Positions 55,982 through 64,000 of a stretch of DNA of 64,000 nucleotides are shown here, in pieces (position 1 is the first letter of the stretch; the number at the start of each line of letters is the position of its first letter). The notes below the pieces were generated by a model, which saw only the letters and a program-made list of their open reading frames with translations, was not told where the DNA came from and searched no databases. The position numbers were made by a program, and so were the translations under genes. Source of the DNA: Macrococcus armenti (lineage in GTDB: Bacteria; Bacillota; Bacilli; Staphylococcales; Staphylococcaceae); assembly GCF_020097135.1 (NCBI RefSeq), contig NZ_CP083608.1, positions 1,178,001 through 1,242,000 of the forward strand. The letters run 5' to 3'.

Positions 55982-56911
55982 TTAATACTCCTCTCTGAAT
56001 TTATTTGTAATCCATTGTGAAATCATATTCATTACTAATGTAAAGATAAATAACGTAAATCCTACTGCATAAATACTATAGTATATATCAGAACCGAATG
56101 TAGCATCACCTGTTGCTACTTGAACGATGAAAGCTGTCATCGTCTGAAGTGAATTTGTGAAATCTAATGAGAATTCTGGTGAACTACCAGCCGCAAGAGA
56201 AACAATCATCGTTTCCCCTATTGCACGTGAAATTGCAAGTACGATAGAAGCTAAAATTCCCGAAAGTGCAGCTGGGAAAACTACTTTTAAAGCTGTTTCG
56301 AGCTTCGTTGAACCAAGTCCTAAAGCACCTTCGCGTATTGCTTGAGGAACCGCACTCATCGCATCTTCAGATAAACTAGCAATCATCGGTACGATCATAA
56401 TTCCGATTACTAAGCCTGGGCTAATTGCGTTAAACGAACCTAGGTCAGGCCATACCCTACGCAACATCGGCGTAACAAATGTCAATGCGAAAAATCCATA
56501 CACAATCGTTGGGATCCCTGCAAGAATCTCTAATATAGGCTTTATAATTCGTCTTACTCTATCGCTTGCATATTCACTTAAATATAATGCCGCACCAAGA
56601 CCTACCGGCACTGCAAATATCGTTGCAATTAGCGTTACTTTTAAAGTCCCTAAAATTAAAGATATAATACCGTATTTTGGATCTTGTCCGAATGCATTCC
56701 ATGTTTTCTCAAGGAAGAATTCACTAAGTGACACTCTCGTAAAGAATGTTATCGTTTCAGTGAGTAAAGTAATCAAGATTCCGATGGTCGTAAATATAGA
56801 AATTGAAGCAATCACGGCCAAAATGACAGGAATGAATTTTTCAATCACATTTTTTGATCCTTTGCCTTGACGCTGTGCTATCATTTCTTGAATTGATACT
56901 TTATTTTCCAT
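55982..56911 (-). CDS. pstC: Phosphate ABC transporter permease PstC
   Basis: Membrane permease of 309 residues with six predicted membrane segments and the EAA loop EGALGLGSTKLETALKVVFPAALSGI. A hairpin terminator separates it from pstS upstream, so lower expression than pstS is likely. Confidence 0.94.
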   Translation of the reverse strand: MENKVSIQEMIAQRQGKGSKNVIEKFIPVILAVIASISIFTTIGILITLLTETITFFTRVSLSEFFLEKTWNAFGQDPKYGIISLILGTLKVTLIATIFAVPVGLGAALYLSEYASDRVRRIIKPILEILAGIPTIVYGFFALTFVTPMLRRVWPDLGSFNAISPGLVIGIMIVPMIASLSEDAMSAVPQAIREGALGLGSTKLETALKVVFPAALSGILASIVLAISRAIGETMIVSLAAGSSPEFSLDFTNSLQTMTAFIVQVATGDATFGSDIYYSIYAVGFTLFIFTLVMNMISQWITNKFREEY

Positions 56912-56928
56912 AGCATTGACTCCTTCAT

Positions 56929-56960
56929 TTTAAAAGGGACGAAAAATTTCGTCCCTGAAA
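56929..56960 (-). terminator. Partial terminator between pstS and pstC
   Basis: Minus-strand stem AGGGACGAAA with TTTCGTCCCT, then TTTT. Likely lets only part of the transcripts continue from pstS into pstCAB-phoU. Confidence 0.8.
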
Positions 56961-56980
56961 AATTTCTTATTTAATATTAA

Positions 56981-57943
56981 TTATTTAACTTCTTCTAATT
57001 TCTTTAAATCTTCTTCGTATACTTTATCTTCTAAAGGTACATAACCAGATTCCTTAGATGCATCTTTAGCTTTTTCTAAAGTGAACTTCATAAAAGTTTT
57101 AAATGCTTCATTCTTTTTAAGTGAATCGTTTTTAGCATAAATGTAAAGAGGACGGCTTAATGGGTATGAACCATCTTTAACAGATTCCTCAGTCGCTTCT
57201 ACACCTTCACCTTTACCTTCTTTTTGAATCTTCACTGCTTTTAAGTTATCTTTGTTTTCTTGGTAGAAATTGTATCCGAAGAACCCGATACCCGCTTTGT
57301 TGTCTTGTACTGATTTAACGATTACATTTGTATCAGCATTTTTCTCAGCTTTAATTTCACCTTTATCTAATACTTCTTCACTAAAGAAATCATACGTACC
57401 ATGTGATTGGTCAGGAGAGAATGCTTTAATTTCATCTGCTGGGAAATCAGCACGTACATCTTTCCATGTTTTAGCTTCGCCAGAGTATATTTTCTTTAAC
57501 TCATCAAAAGTTAAGTAATCAACGAAATCATTTTCTTTATTTACAGCTACAGTTAACCCGTCACTAGCAATTTTAAATTCAGTATATTCGATCTTTTTAT
57601 CTTCTAATGCTTTTTTCTCTTCATCTTTAATGTCGCGTGATGCGTTTGAGAAATCTGTTTCACCTGATATAAATTTCTCGAATCCACCACCAGTACCTGA
57701 AGTACCGATTGCAACTGTTACATCTGGATATTCTGTTGCAAACTGTTCATTGATCTTTTCAACTACAGGAGCTACTGTTGTTGAACCATCACCAGCTACT
57801 TTACCTTTAATCTCTTTTGATGCCGTGTCAGAACCTTTATCTTCACTCTTTGAGTCAGATTTCTCAGCTGCACCACCACAAGCACCTAATAATAAAGCAG
57901 TACCTAAAACAGTTGTTGATCCTACTAATTGCCATTTTTTCAT
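56981..57943 (-). CDS. pstS: Phosphate-binding lipoprotein PstS
   Basis: Extracellular phosphate-binding protein of about 320 residues anchored by a lipidated cysteine: the signal peptide ends in lipobox LGAC. Conserved phosphate-binding loops VAGDGSTTVAP, GTSGTGGGFEKFISGETDFSNASR and SPDQSHGTYDFF are present. A Ser/Lys/Asp-rich linker follows the lipobox. First gene of the pst operon; four PhoP-type repeats lie about 75 bases upstream. Confidence 0.94.
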   Translation of the reverse strand: MKKWQLVGSTTVLGTALLLGACGGAAEKSDSKSEDKGSDTASKEIKGKVAGDGSTTVAPVVEKINEQFATEYPDVTVAIGTSGTGGGFEKFISGETDFSNASRDIKDEEKKALEDKKIEYTEFKIASDGLTVAVNKENDFVDYLTFDELKKIYSGEAKTWKDVRADFPADEIKAFSPDQSHGTYDFFSEEVLDKGEIKAEKNADTNVIVKSVQDNKAGIGFFGYNFYQENKDNLKAVKIQKEGKGEGVEATEESVKDGSYPLSRPLYIYAKNDSLKKNEAFKTFMKFTLEKAKDASKESGYVPLEDKVYEEDLKKLEEVK

Positions 57944-58019
57944 TGTCAAAAATCCTCCTAAAAATAAAGACGAATAAATTTTTTGATTTGTTATTACATT
58001 TCTAACTATATAGTTTATT

Positions 58020-58058
58020 TGTTAATTTAGAATGAATGTATTGTAAATTTTGTGTAAA
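58020..58058 (-). promoter_or_regulatory. PhoP-box array upstream of pstS
   Basis: On the minus strand four hexamers, TTTACA, TTTACA, TTCATT and TTAACA, follow each other at exactly 11-base intervals. This matches the known Bacillus PhoP-box design (repeats of TTAACA-like hexamers, 11-bp period). The array ends about 75 bases before the pstS start. Confidence 0.75.
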
Positions 58059-58102
58059 GATGAATAATTAAATTGTAAAAGGGGTATATTATGCCATACT
58101 AC

Positions 58103-58137
58103 AAAAAACCAGCAGACTATTTGTCTGCTGGTTTTTT
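58103..58137 (-). terminator. Terminator after penicillin-binding protein gene
   Basis: Stem AACCAGCAGAC with GTCTGCTGGTT, flanked by A and T runs; the pbp stop lies in the stem. Confidence 0.87.
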
Positions 58138-60171
58138 ATCCTTAAAGTATTCGTTTATAATTTCCTTACCTAAATCTCCACCAGGCAACCATGGTGGCGG
58201 CACTGGCTGATTCGTGTAAATGATAGAAAAGCTTAATTGTGGATTTTTAATTGGTGCGTATCCGATATAAGAAGAATTAACTCTCGACTCACCATCCTGA
58301 AAAACTTCTGCAGTACCAGTTTTACCTGCTGCTTTTACATTCGCATTATTAAAACTTTCGTATCCTGTACCTTCCACCTGATTGAATACCAAATCAAACC
58401 CATCTTTTACTTGATTAATTTCTTTTTCACTATTATTGATGCGATTCAGCACTTTTCCTTTATAATGTGCTTTTACTGGACCTATCTTATCCGTTTTTGA
58501 AGCACTTCTAATTTCTTTTACGATGTGTGGCTGAATTCTGTATCCATCATTCGCGATTGTAGAAATGTATTGTGATAACTGTAAAGGTGAGTATGTATCA
58601 TACTGTCCTATTGCTAAATCTAAATAGTTACCTGGATTGTTTTTAAGCTGTCCTGTTTGTCCTGTAACTTCATTTGGCAGATCAATACCAGTCTTTACAC
58701 CAAGACCGAACTGATTTAAACCTTTTCGTAATTTTTGCCCCGCTTCACTAATATCATCCGGTAATGCCATATTAGAAGAATAATTTAATCCTGCAAGTTT
58801 CAATGCTGTTTTAAACATATATACGTTAGATGAATGCATTAAGGCTTGTTTATCATTTATCGAAATACTGCCAGATTGATTGAAGTATGATTTCTTTTCA
58901 ATGCCACCTTTAAATACTAGTGGTTGGTCAACCATCGTCTCACCGACATTAATAGCATTATTACTATAGCCAGTAAGTAATGTCGCACCTTTTACAGATG
59001 AACCTACGGCATATTGCGACGTAAATGTTCCATAATGATAATCAGTAATTTTTCCGGACTTATCGATTTGACGCCCGGCTAACGCTAATATATCGCCATT
59101 ATGTGGATCCTGAACGACAACAAGCACTTTATCCATAGACGTCGCACCCATTCCACGTAACTTTTTAATATTGTTATCTACTAACTGTTCAACTTTTAAT
59201 TGTAAATCAATGTCAATCGATAAGATTAAGTCGTCCCCACGTGATCCTTCTGAAAGTACCTCAGAGTTAATAATTTTCCCTGATTTATTTGTAATGTATC
59301 GCATCTTTTTCTTTTTTCCACGAAGTACATTTTCATATTGATATTCCAGGTAACTCTGACCAACACGATCGTTCCTTGAATAACCTTTAGACAAGTAATA
59401 ATCTGTTAATTCTTTCGGTAATCCTTCCTCTTTTGAAGAAACGCGACCGAACATCGTACGTAGAGTATCACCATATAAATATTTGCGATCCCAGTCCATA
59501 GAAGTATTAACACCTGGTAATTCACTTAAGTTTTGAGACACGAGAGCATATTCCTTCTCTGAGACATCTTCATTTTTTATAATTTGAGGGCTAAGTTGAC
59601 TACCACTCGACATCTCACGATAAATTGCTGCAACTTGAAGTTCTTTATTCGAGAGCTTTTTTAATTTATCTTTTGTGAGCTTTTTATAAACCGTATCATT
59701 ATATTCATCTTGAAAAATCTCTCCGGTTTCAAGCAATGTTTTTTCTTTTTTCATAATATGATCTACATCTTCTTTATGCGTTAAAATATAAAAATCCTGT
59801 TTATCACGCATTGTCAATGCTTTCGTCGGCATATCAATTATTTTTTGAAGCTTTTTGGCAATTGATAATATTTCTTTGTTCGACGTCATTCTGTCTCGTG
59901 TATATGTAATCGATTTTTTAGATGTATTGTCTACGAGTAACTTCCCGTTTCGATCATATATTCTCCCACGAGGCACGGATTCATTTACTTCTATGTTCTC
60001 ATTATTGTTCACCGTTTGTTTATAATCTTCACCTTTTACAATCTGTAAATAACCTAAGCGCAGTACTAAAATTACTAGTAACGACATAATCGCCATAAAA
60101 ATAACACTTATTCTGCGATTCGTCATTCGTTTTTGTTTTAATTCACTGGATTCCTGTTTTACACGTTTCAA
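58117..60171 (-). CDS. pbp3: Class B penicillin-binding protein (PBP3-type transpeptidase)
   Basis: Cell-wall transpeptidase of 684 residues. A basic cytoplasmic tail and one membrane anchor (about 21-45) precede the PBP dimerisation domain (about 55-320) and the transpeptidase domain. Catalytic motifs are S391-x-x-K394 (SSVK), SSN at 447-449 and KTG at 617-619. Its position beside sodA matches staphylococcal PBP3. It is susceptible-type in motif layout; resistance cannot be judged. Confidence 0.93.
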   Translation of the reverse strand: MKRVKQESSELKQKRMTNRRISVIFMAIMSLLVILVLRLGYLQIVKGEDYKQTVNNNENIEVNESVPRGRIYDRNGKLLVDNTSKKSITYTRDRMTSNKEILSIAKKLQKIIDMPTKALTMRDKQDFYILTHKEDVDHIMKKEKTLLETGEIFQDEYNDTVYKKLTKDKLKKLSNKELQVAAIYREMSSGSQLSPQIIKNEDVSEKEYALVSQNLSELPGVNTSMDWDRKYLYGDTLRTMFGRVSSKEEGLPKELTDYYLSKGYSRNDRVGQSYLEYQYENVLRGKKKKMRYITNKSGKIINSEVLSEGSRGDDLILSIDIDLQLKVEQLVDNNIKKLRGMGATSMDKVLVVVQDPHNGDILALAGRQIDKSGKITDYHYGTFTSQYAVGSSVKGATLLTGYSNNAINVGETMVDQPLVFKGGIEKKSYFNQSGSISINDKQALMHSSNVYMFKTALKLAGLNYSSNMALPDDISEAGQKLRKGLNQFGLGVKTGIDLPNEVTGQTGQLKNNPGNYLDLAIGQYDTYSPLQLSQYISTIANDGYRIQPHIVKEIRSASKTDKIGPVKAHYKGKVLNRINNSEKEINQVKDGFDLVFNQVEGTGYESFNNANVKAAGKTGTAEVFQDGESRVNSSYIGYAPIKNPQLSFSIIYTNQPVPPPWLPGGDLGKEIINEYFKDKKPADK

Positions 60172-60261
60172 AAAAAATCCCCCATTGATACATTATCCTT
60201 CTATAATATATGAAAAGCATTACTTTTTCTATATTTAACTATAAATATGCAATATGTATAA

Positions 60262-60300
60262 ACAAAAAAACCATGCAATGAAAAACATTGCATGGTTTTA
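60262..60300 (-). terminator. Terminator after sodA
   Basis: Minus-strand stem AAACCATGCAATG with CATTGCATGGTTT and a following T run. Confidence 0.88.
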
Positions 60301-60317
60301 GCAATTGTAAATTTAAA

Positions 60318-60917
60318 TTACTTTGCTGCTAAATATAATTCGTTTACTTTTTCCCAGTTCACAACATTCCAGAATGCTGCAATATAATCTGGACGTTTAT
60401 TCTGATAGTTTAAGTAGTAAGCATGTTCCCATACATCTAATCCTAATACAGGCGTTTTACCTTCCATTAATGGATTCTCCTGATTTGGAGTTGATGTAAT
60501 TTCTAATTCACCGTTGTTTACTACTAACCATGCCCAACCTGATCCGAAGCGACCAGCTGCTGCATCAGCGAATTGTTGTTTAAATGCATCAAGTGAACCA
60601 AATTTCGCAACGATTGCATCTACAACTTCACCTTTTTCTTCCTTACCTGGCGCAAGTAAAGTCCAGAATAATGAGTGGTTGTAATGTCCACCACCGTTAT
60701 TTACTACAGCAGTCTTTTTATCAGCTGGAACTTCGTTAATTTTTTTCATTAAATCTTCAACTGATAAATTTTCAAATTCAGTTCCCGCAACCGCTTCGTT
60801 TAATTTCGTTACGTACGTGTTGTGGTGTCTAGTATGATGGATTTCCATCGTTTCTTTGTCGATGTGTGGTTCTAATGCATCATATGCATAACCTAATTGT
60901 GGTAATTCAAATGCCAT
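60318..60917 (-). CDS. sodA: Superoxide dismutase (Mn/Fe family)
   Basis: Converts superoxide to hydrogen peroxide and oxygen; 199 residues. Metal ligands H27, H81, D161 and H165 (DVWEHAYYL) are all present, as are the [11 protein letters not shown] and [12 protein letters not shown] motifs. Whether Mn or Fe is preferred cannot be told safely. Single-gene unit with GGAGG site. Confidence 0.95.
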   Translation of the reverse strand: MAFELPQLGYAYDALEPHIDKETMEIHHTRHHNTYVTKLNEAVAGTEFENLSVEDLMKKINEVPADKKTAVVNNGGGHYNHSLFWTLLAPGKEEKGEVVDAIVAKFGSLDAFKQQFADAAAGRFGSGWAWLVVNNGELEITSTPNQENPLMEGKTPVLGLDVWEHAYYLNYQNKRPDYIAAFWNVVNWEKVNELYLAAK

Positions 60918-61046
60918 AATTAATCATCCTCCTGAGTTTACGTAATTGTTTACATATTGATATTATCAGTTATCCACTTATTCGACAAATACTTTGCTTA
61001 AATTAACGTATTTTCTGTTAATATAGTAACTAACGGGAGGATTCAT

Positions 61047-61778
61047 ATGTATTTCAATCATTTAAAACGTTTATTTCAATTTGATAAATATCCATTGTTC
61101 AGAACTGTAAAGATGCGCTATGTACTTTTACATATATTAATGCTTGCAATATTGTTATCAATGTTTAATATCATCAATGCCTTTACAACATTTCAGACTG
61201 TTGCAGCTTTAACATCAGCAGAGACAACATCCATTCCTGACTTTAAAGTTGTAGACGGCACTTTAAAAATAGATAAAGAACATTCATTAAAACTAAATGA
61301 TGTAACCGTCACATTCAGTCCGAAACAAAATTCACCGGCACAAAACCATATTATTCTGGATAAGGATGAGATACTGCTCAGCAATACGACGCGCGTGAAA
61401 TATTCAAACATTAATATGTTCCAGGACAAAGCGTCATTAATTTCGTTCTTAAATACATTTACTAATTCAATCTATTTTTATTTTATTATTTATGCGCTAT
61501 TATTACTCGGCACGCAGTACTTTCTGATAACTGTTAAAATAATAATGATTAGTGCATTAAGTCATATCACCGCTCGACTATTCAATAGAAAATCACGCTA
61601 TATGAACTGGTTAAAAATCAATTCATTCATTTATACAGCACCAACTTTAGTACTCATAATCAGCGTTTCCCGCAATATTAAGTACTTATCATTAATCTCA
61701 TGGATTTTAATGTTCATACTCATATGCGTTACCATTTATTATTTACCGAAGCAAAAGCATAAAGCTAAACAAATTTGA
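61047..61778 (+). CDS. DUF1189 family membrane protein
   Basis: Protein of 243 residues with one N-terminal membrane segment (about 25-50), an extracytoplasmic domain of about 85 residues and three or four C-terminal membrane segments (about 140-235). This layout fits DUF1189, function unknown. Its location between sodA and ispG is conserved in Staphylococcaceae. GGGAGG precedes the ATG. Confidence 0.82.
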   Translation: MYFNHLKRLFQFDKYPLFRTVKMRYVLLHILMLAILLSMFNIINAFTTFQTVAALTSAETTSIPDFKVVDGTLKIDKEHSLKLNDVTVTFSPKQNSPAQNHIILDKDEILLSNTTRVKYSNINMFQDKASLISFLNTFTNSIYFYFIIYALLLLGTQYFLITVKIIMISALSHITARLFNRKSRYMNWLKINSFIYTAPTLVLIISVSRNIKYLSLISWILMFILICVTIYYLPKQKHKAKQI

Positions 61779-61853
61779 TTTCCATCTATATAATAGAAGT
61801 GTTATTCTTAATAAGATAGTAATATATAGTATACAAATGAAGGAGAAATATAA

Positions 61854-62969
61854 ATGCCTGAAATAACACATAGAAAAAATACAAGACCTGTTAAAGTCGG
61901 TGACCTTACGATTGGCGGTTCAGATGAACTCGTAATACAAAGTATGACAACAACGAAGACACATGACGTTGAAGCAACTGTAGCAGAAATTAAACGTCTT
62001 GAAGAAGCAGGTTGTCAAATTGTTCGTGTTGCATGTCCTAAAGAAGAAGACGCACTTGCGATTGCAGAAATAAAAAAACAAATTAATATACCTTTAGTCG
62101 TTGATATTCACTTTGATTACAAACTTGCACTTCTTGCAATCGAAGGTGGTGCGGATAAAATTCGTATCAATCCCGGTAATATCGGCCGCCGCGAAAAAGT
62201 TGAAGAAGTTGTAAAGGCTTGTAAAGAAAAAGGAATTCCGATTCGTATCGGAGTTAATGCCGGTTCACTTGAAAAGCATATATTAAAAAAATATGGATAC
62301 CCTACTGCAGACGGTATGGTAGAAAGTGCACTGCATCATATTAAAATTCTTGAAGATCTGGACTTCCACGATATTATCGTATCGATGAAGGCAAGTGATG
62401 TTAACTTAGCAATCGAAGCATATACGAAAGCAGCGCAAGCATTCGATTATCCACTGCATTTAGGTATTACAGAAAGCGGTACATTATTTGCCGGTACTGT
62501 TAAATCTGCTGCAGGTCTCGGTGCAATTATGAGTTTAGGTATCGGTAACACGTTACGCATTTCATTATCAGCAGATCCTGTAGAAGAAGTTAAAGTTGCA
62601 CGTGAACTATTAAAGTCTTTTGGCTTAGCAAGTAATGCTGCAACACTTATTTCATGTCCGACATGTGGTCGAATTGAAATTGACTTAATTTCAATTGCCA
62701 ACGAAGTTGAAGAATATATTTCTACGATTAAAGCTCCGTTAAAAGTTGCCGTACTGGGATGTGCTGTAAATGGTCCTGGTGAAGCGCGTGAAGCGGATAT
62801 CGGTATTGCTGGTGCACGTGGAGAAGGTCTGTTGTTTATGAAAGGTAAAACCGTTAGAAAAGTACCTGAAGAGACGATGGTTGAAGAATTAAAGATGGAA
62901 ATCGATAAACTTGCTGAAGAGTATTTCAAAAAACAAGAAGCTGAAAAATTAGCGAATGCAGAAAAGTAA
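61854..62969 (+). CDS. ispG: 4-hydroxy-3-methylbut-2-en-1-yl diphosphate synthase IspG
   Basis: Iron-sulfur enzyme of the MEP isoprenoid pathway, 371 residues. A TIM barrel ([26 protein letters not shown]) is followed by the 4Fe-4S domain with ligands C268, C271, C303 and E310 (CPTCGR and [10 protein letters not shown]). Works downstream of Dxs encoded at 27.7-29.6 kb. The 3' end overlaps yqfW. Confidence 0.95.
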   Translation: MPEITHRKNTRPVKVGDLTIGGSDELVIQSMTTTKTHDVEATVAEIKRLEEAGCQIVRVACPKEEDALAIAEIKKQINIPLVVDIHFDYKLALLAIEGGADKIRINPGNIGRREKVEEVVKACKEKGIPIRIGVNAGSLEKHILKKYGYPTADGMVESALHHIKILEDLDFHDIIVSMKASDVNLAIEAYTKAAQAFDYPLHLGITESGTLFAGTVKSAAGLGAIMSLGIGNTLRISLSADPVEEVKVARELLKSFGLASNAATLISCPTCGRIEIDLISIANEVEEYISTIKAPLKVAVLGCAVNGPGEAREADIGIAGARGEGLLFMKGKTVRKVPEETMVEELKMEIDKLAEEYFKKQEAEKLANAEK

Positions 62970-63534
62970 AATCAGGTTCGGTATAGATATCGATGGCACA
63001 GTAACGTGTCCAACCGCACTTGTTCCATACCTTCAGAAATCGTTTGACCCAGACTTTAAATACGAAGATATTACCGCATATGAACTGACGACCGTTTTAG
63101 GTATTAGTAACGATGAAGTGGCGCAATGGTTTAAAGAAAATGAACGTGAACTCTATATTCATTCACCCGTTCATAAAGATGCAGATAAAATTTTAAGACA
63201 GTGGTCAGATCAGTTTGAACTTTATTTTATTAGCGCCAGACACACATTACTAACAGATATCACATTTGATTGGTTTAATCGACATAATATACCGTACCAC
63301 CATATTGAACTCACAGGTTCACATAACAAAATTGAAGTCGCACGTGAATTACAGGTTGATGCTTTTTTTGAGGATAAACTGGACAACGCGATTGATATTC
63401 ATAACGTATTAAATATTCCGGTATATTTATTTGATACACCATATAACCAATCTCATTTACCGAAAGATGTATATCGCGTATATTCATGGATTGAAACAAA
63501 CAACATAATACAGAAACACTTTAATGACAAATAA
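62956..63534 (+). CDS. 5'-nucleotidase, deoxypyrimidine type C family (YqfW-like)
   Basis: HAD-superfamily protein of 192 residues. The nucleophile motif DIDGTVT (about 10-16), a second ISARH motif and the late FFEDKLDNA are present, matching the NT5C/YqfW family of putative nucleotidases. Starts inside the ispG 3' end (14-base overlap), so it is translationally coupled. Confidence 0.86.
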   Translation: MQKSKIRFGIDIDGTVTCPTALVPYLQKSFDPDFKYEDITAYELTTVLGISNDEVAQWFKENERELYIHSPVHKDADKILRQWSDQFELYFISARHTLLTDITFDWFNRHNIPYHHIELTGSHNKIEVARELQVDAFFEDKLDNAIDIHNVLNIPVYLFDTPYNQSHLPKDVYRVYSWIETNNIIQKHFNDK

Positions 63535-63558
63535 AAAAGATGCCGAGGCATCTTTTTT
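63532..63558. terminator. Bidirectional terminator, yqfW-like/zur
   Basis: Stem AAAGATGCC with GGCATCTTT, loop GA, T run on the plus strand and A run on the minus strand. Confidence 0.87.
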
Positions 63559-63965
63559 TATTTGCACTTTTCGCACAGTCCATATAATTCAATTTTATGG
63601 CTTTCAATTTCAACTTCAGGTAATTCATCCTTGAAAGTATCTATTGGACAATGTTCAACGACCCGTGTATCACCACATGATTTACAAATAAAATGATGAT
63701 GGTGATGATTTGAACAGGCAAGTCTGAATTTTTTCTCCCCATCAAGTTCTGTCGTTTCAATTAATTTTAAAGATTCAAATAAGTGAAGATTGCGGTAAAT
63801 TGTATCAAACGATATGCCAGGATACTTATCATTTAAATACGTCTGAATCTGTTTAGCATTTAAGTATTTACTGCTTTCATGTAATAATGTAATTAAATCT
63901 TTTCGTTTATCTGTATATTTATGACCATTATCTTTTAATACTTTAATTGCATCATCGATCTTCAT
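63558..63965 (-). CDS. zur: Zinc uptake repressor Zur (Fur family)
   Basis: Fur-family metal regulator of 135 residues. N-terminal winged helix (about 1-80); then a His cluster 87-91, C94 and C97, and C131 and C134 for structural zinc. The location next to ispG matches staphylococcal zur, which follows the zinc ABC transporter genes. It represses zinc uptake when zinc is plentiful. Confidence 0.9.
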   Translation of the reverse strand: MKIDDAIKVLKDNGHKYTDKRKDLITLLHESSKYLNAKQIQTYLNDKYPGISFDTIYRNLHLFESLKLIETTELDGEKKFRLACSNHHHHHFICKSCGDTRVVEHCPIDTFKDELPEVEIESHKIELYGLCEKCK

Positions 63966-63968
63966 AGA

Positions 63969-64000
63969 TTACGCCTCCCTTTCTTTATTCTTCTTAATCA
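63969..64000 (-). CDS. Possible 3' end of an upstream gene (zinc transporter permease?)
   Basis: On the minus strand a frame open to the window edge ends in a TAA three bases before the zur start, with Lys/Glu-rich last codons. Gene order in staphylococci suggests the ZnuB-type permease, but 10 codons cannot prove it. Confidence 0.3.
   Translation of the reverse strand, partial: IKKNKEREA

Noticed and set aside
60981-60987. TTCGACA, a perfect Spo0A-box core (TGTCGAA on the other strand) upstream of sodA
   Set aside because: A 7-base match is expected several times by chance in 64 kb; another copy lies inside comGB coding sequence. Not evidence of Spo0A control without binding data.
1-64000. 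CRISPR arrays, tRNA or rRNA genes, prophage or restriction/defence islands
   Set aside because: None was seen: no regularly spaced repeats, no tRNA-like sequence recognised, and only one IS as mobile DNA.

Overview
The window is one contiguous piece of an AT-rich, low-GC Gram-positive chromosome of the family Staphylococcaceae. Gene order matches the Staphylococcus core (srrAB-rluB-scpBA-xerD-fur; zwf-gnd; xseAB-ispA-dxs-argR-recN; accBC-efp; gcv-aroK-comG; glcK; pst-phoU; pbp3-sodA; ispG-zur). It also carries things S. aureus is not known to have: a resABC cytochrome c maturation cluster in front of srrAB, and a Spo0A-type response regulator. Together these point to Macrococcus or a close oxidase-positive relative; this is inference from gene content, not a species call. 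Most genes lie on the minus strand.

Layout. 1-6.9 kb: srrB (cut by the window edge), srrA, resC, resB, resA, rluB, scpB, scpA. 6.9-14.2 kb: DUF309 gene, a small membrane protein, xerD, fur, nudF, an aldo/keto reductase plus alpha/beta hydrolase pair, an SDR, proC broken by one amber codon, rnz. 14.2-20.2 kb: zwf, a methyltransferase-like gene, an AraC/GyrI-type regulator, gnd, an M20 peptidase, a 33-residue membrane peptide. 20.2-36.5 kb: yqjA-like, bacilliredoxin, leucine dehydrogenase, yqzF-like, glpQ-like, spo0A, recN, argR, tlyA, dxs, ispA, xseB, xseA, nusB, an Asp23-family gene, accC, accB, efp and an M24 peptidase. 36.6-40.2 kb: a lipoprotein, a complete IS3/IS150-type insertion sequence lodged in the loop of a long hairpin, lipM, a rhodanese-fold protein. 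40.2-48.5 kb: glycine cleavage genes under a glycine riboswitch, aroK, comGA-GG. 48.5-53.5 kb: DUF2626, yqgX, DUF2759, yqgV, glcK, yqgQ, gluP, 5-FTHF cyclo-ligase, rpmG. 53.5-64 kb: phoU-pstBACS with an upstream PhoP-box array, pbp3, sodA, DUF1189, ispG, yqfW and zur.

How it fits together. ResABC deliver apocytochrome c and heme, and SrrAB is the respiration/oxygen two-component system. zwf and gnd feed the pentose phosphate pathway. dxs, ispA and ispG belong to isoprenoid synthesis by the MEP route. accBC start fatty-acid synthesis; lipM and the gcv genes are linked by the lipoylated GcvH protein. comG encodes the DNA-uptake pseudopilus. pst-phoU is phosphate uptake under a PhoP-type promoter.

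The most notable observation is an apparently intact Spo0A in what looks like a non-sporulating coccus. It sits where Bacillus has it, next to recN, but spoIVB is missing and most of the downstream bkd cluster is reduced to leucine dehydrogenase. Other notable items are the proC nonsense codon, the IS in a hairpin loop, a cysteine-free rhodanese and several small membrane proteins. No tRNA, rRNA, CRISPR array or prophage was seen, and no gene-free stretch exceeds about 300 bases.
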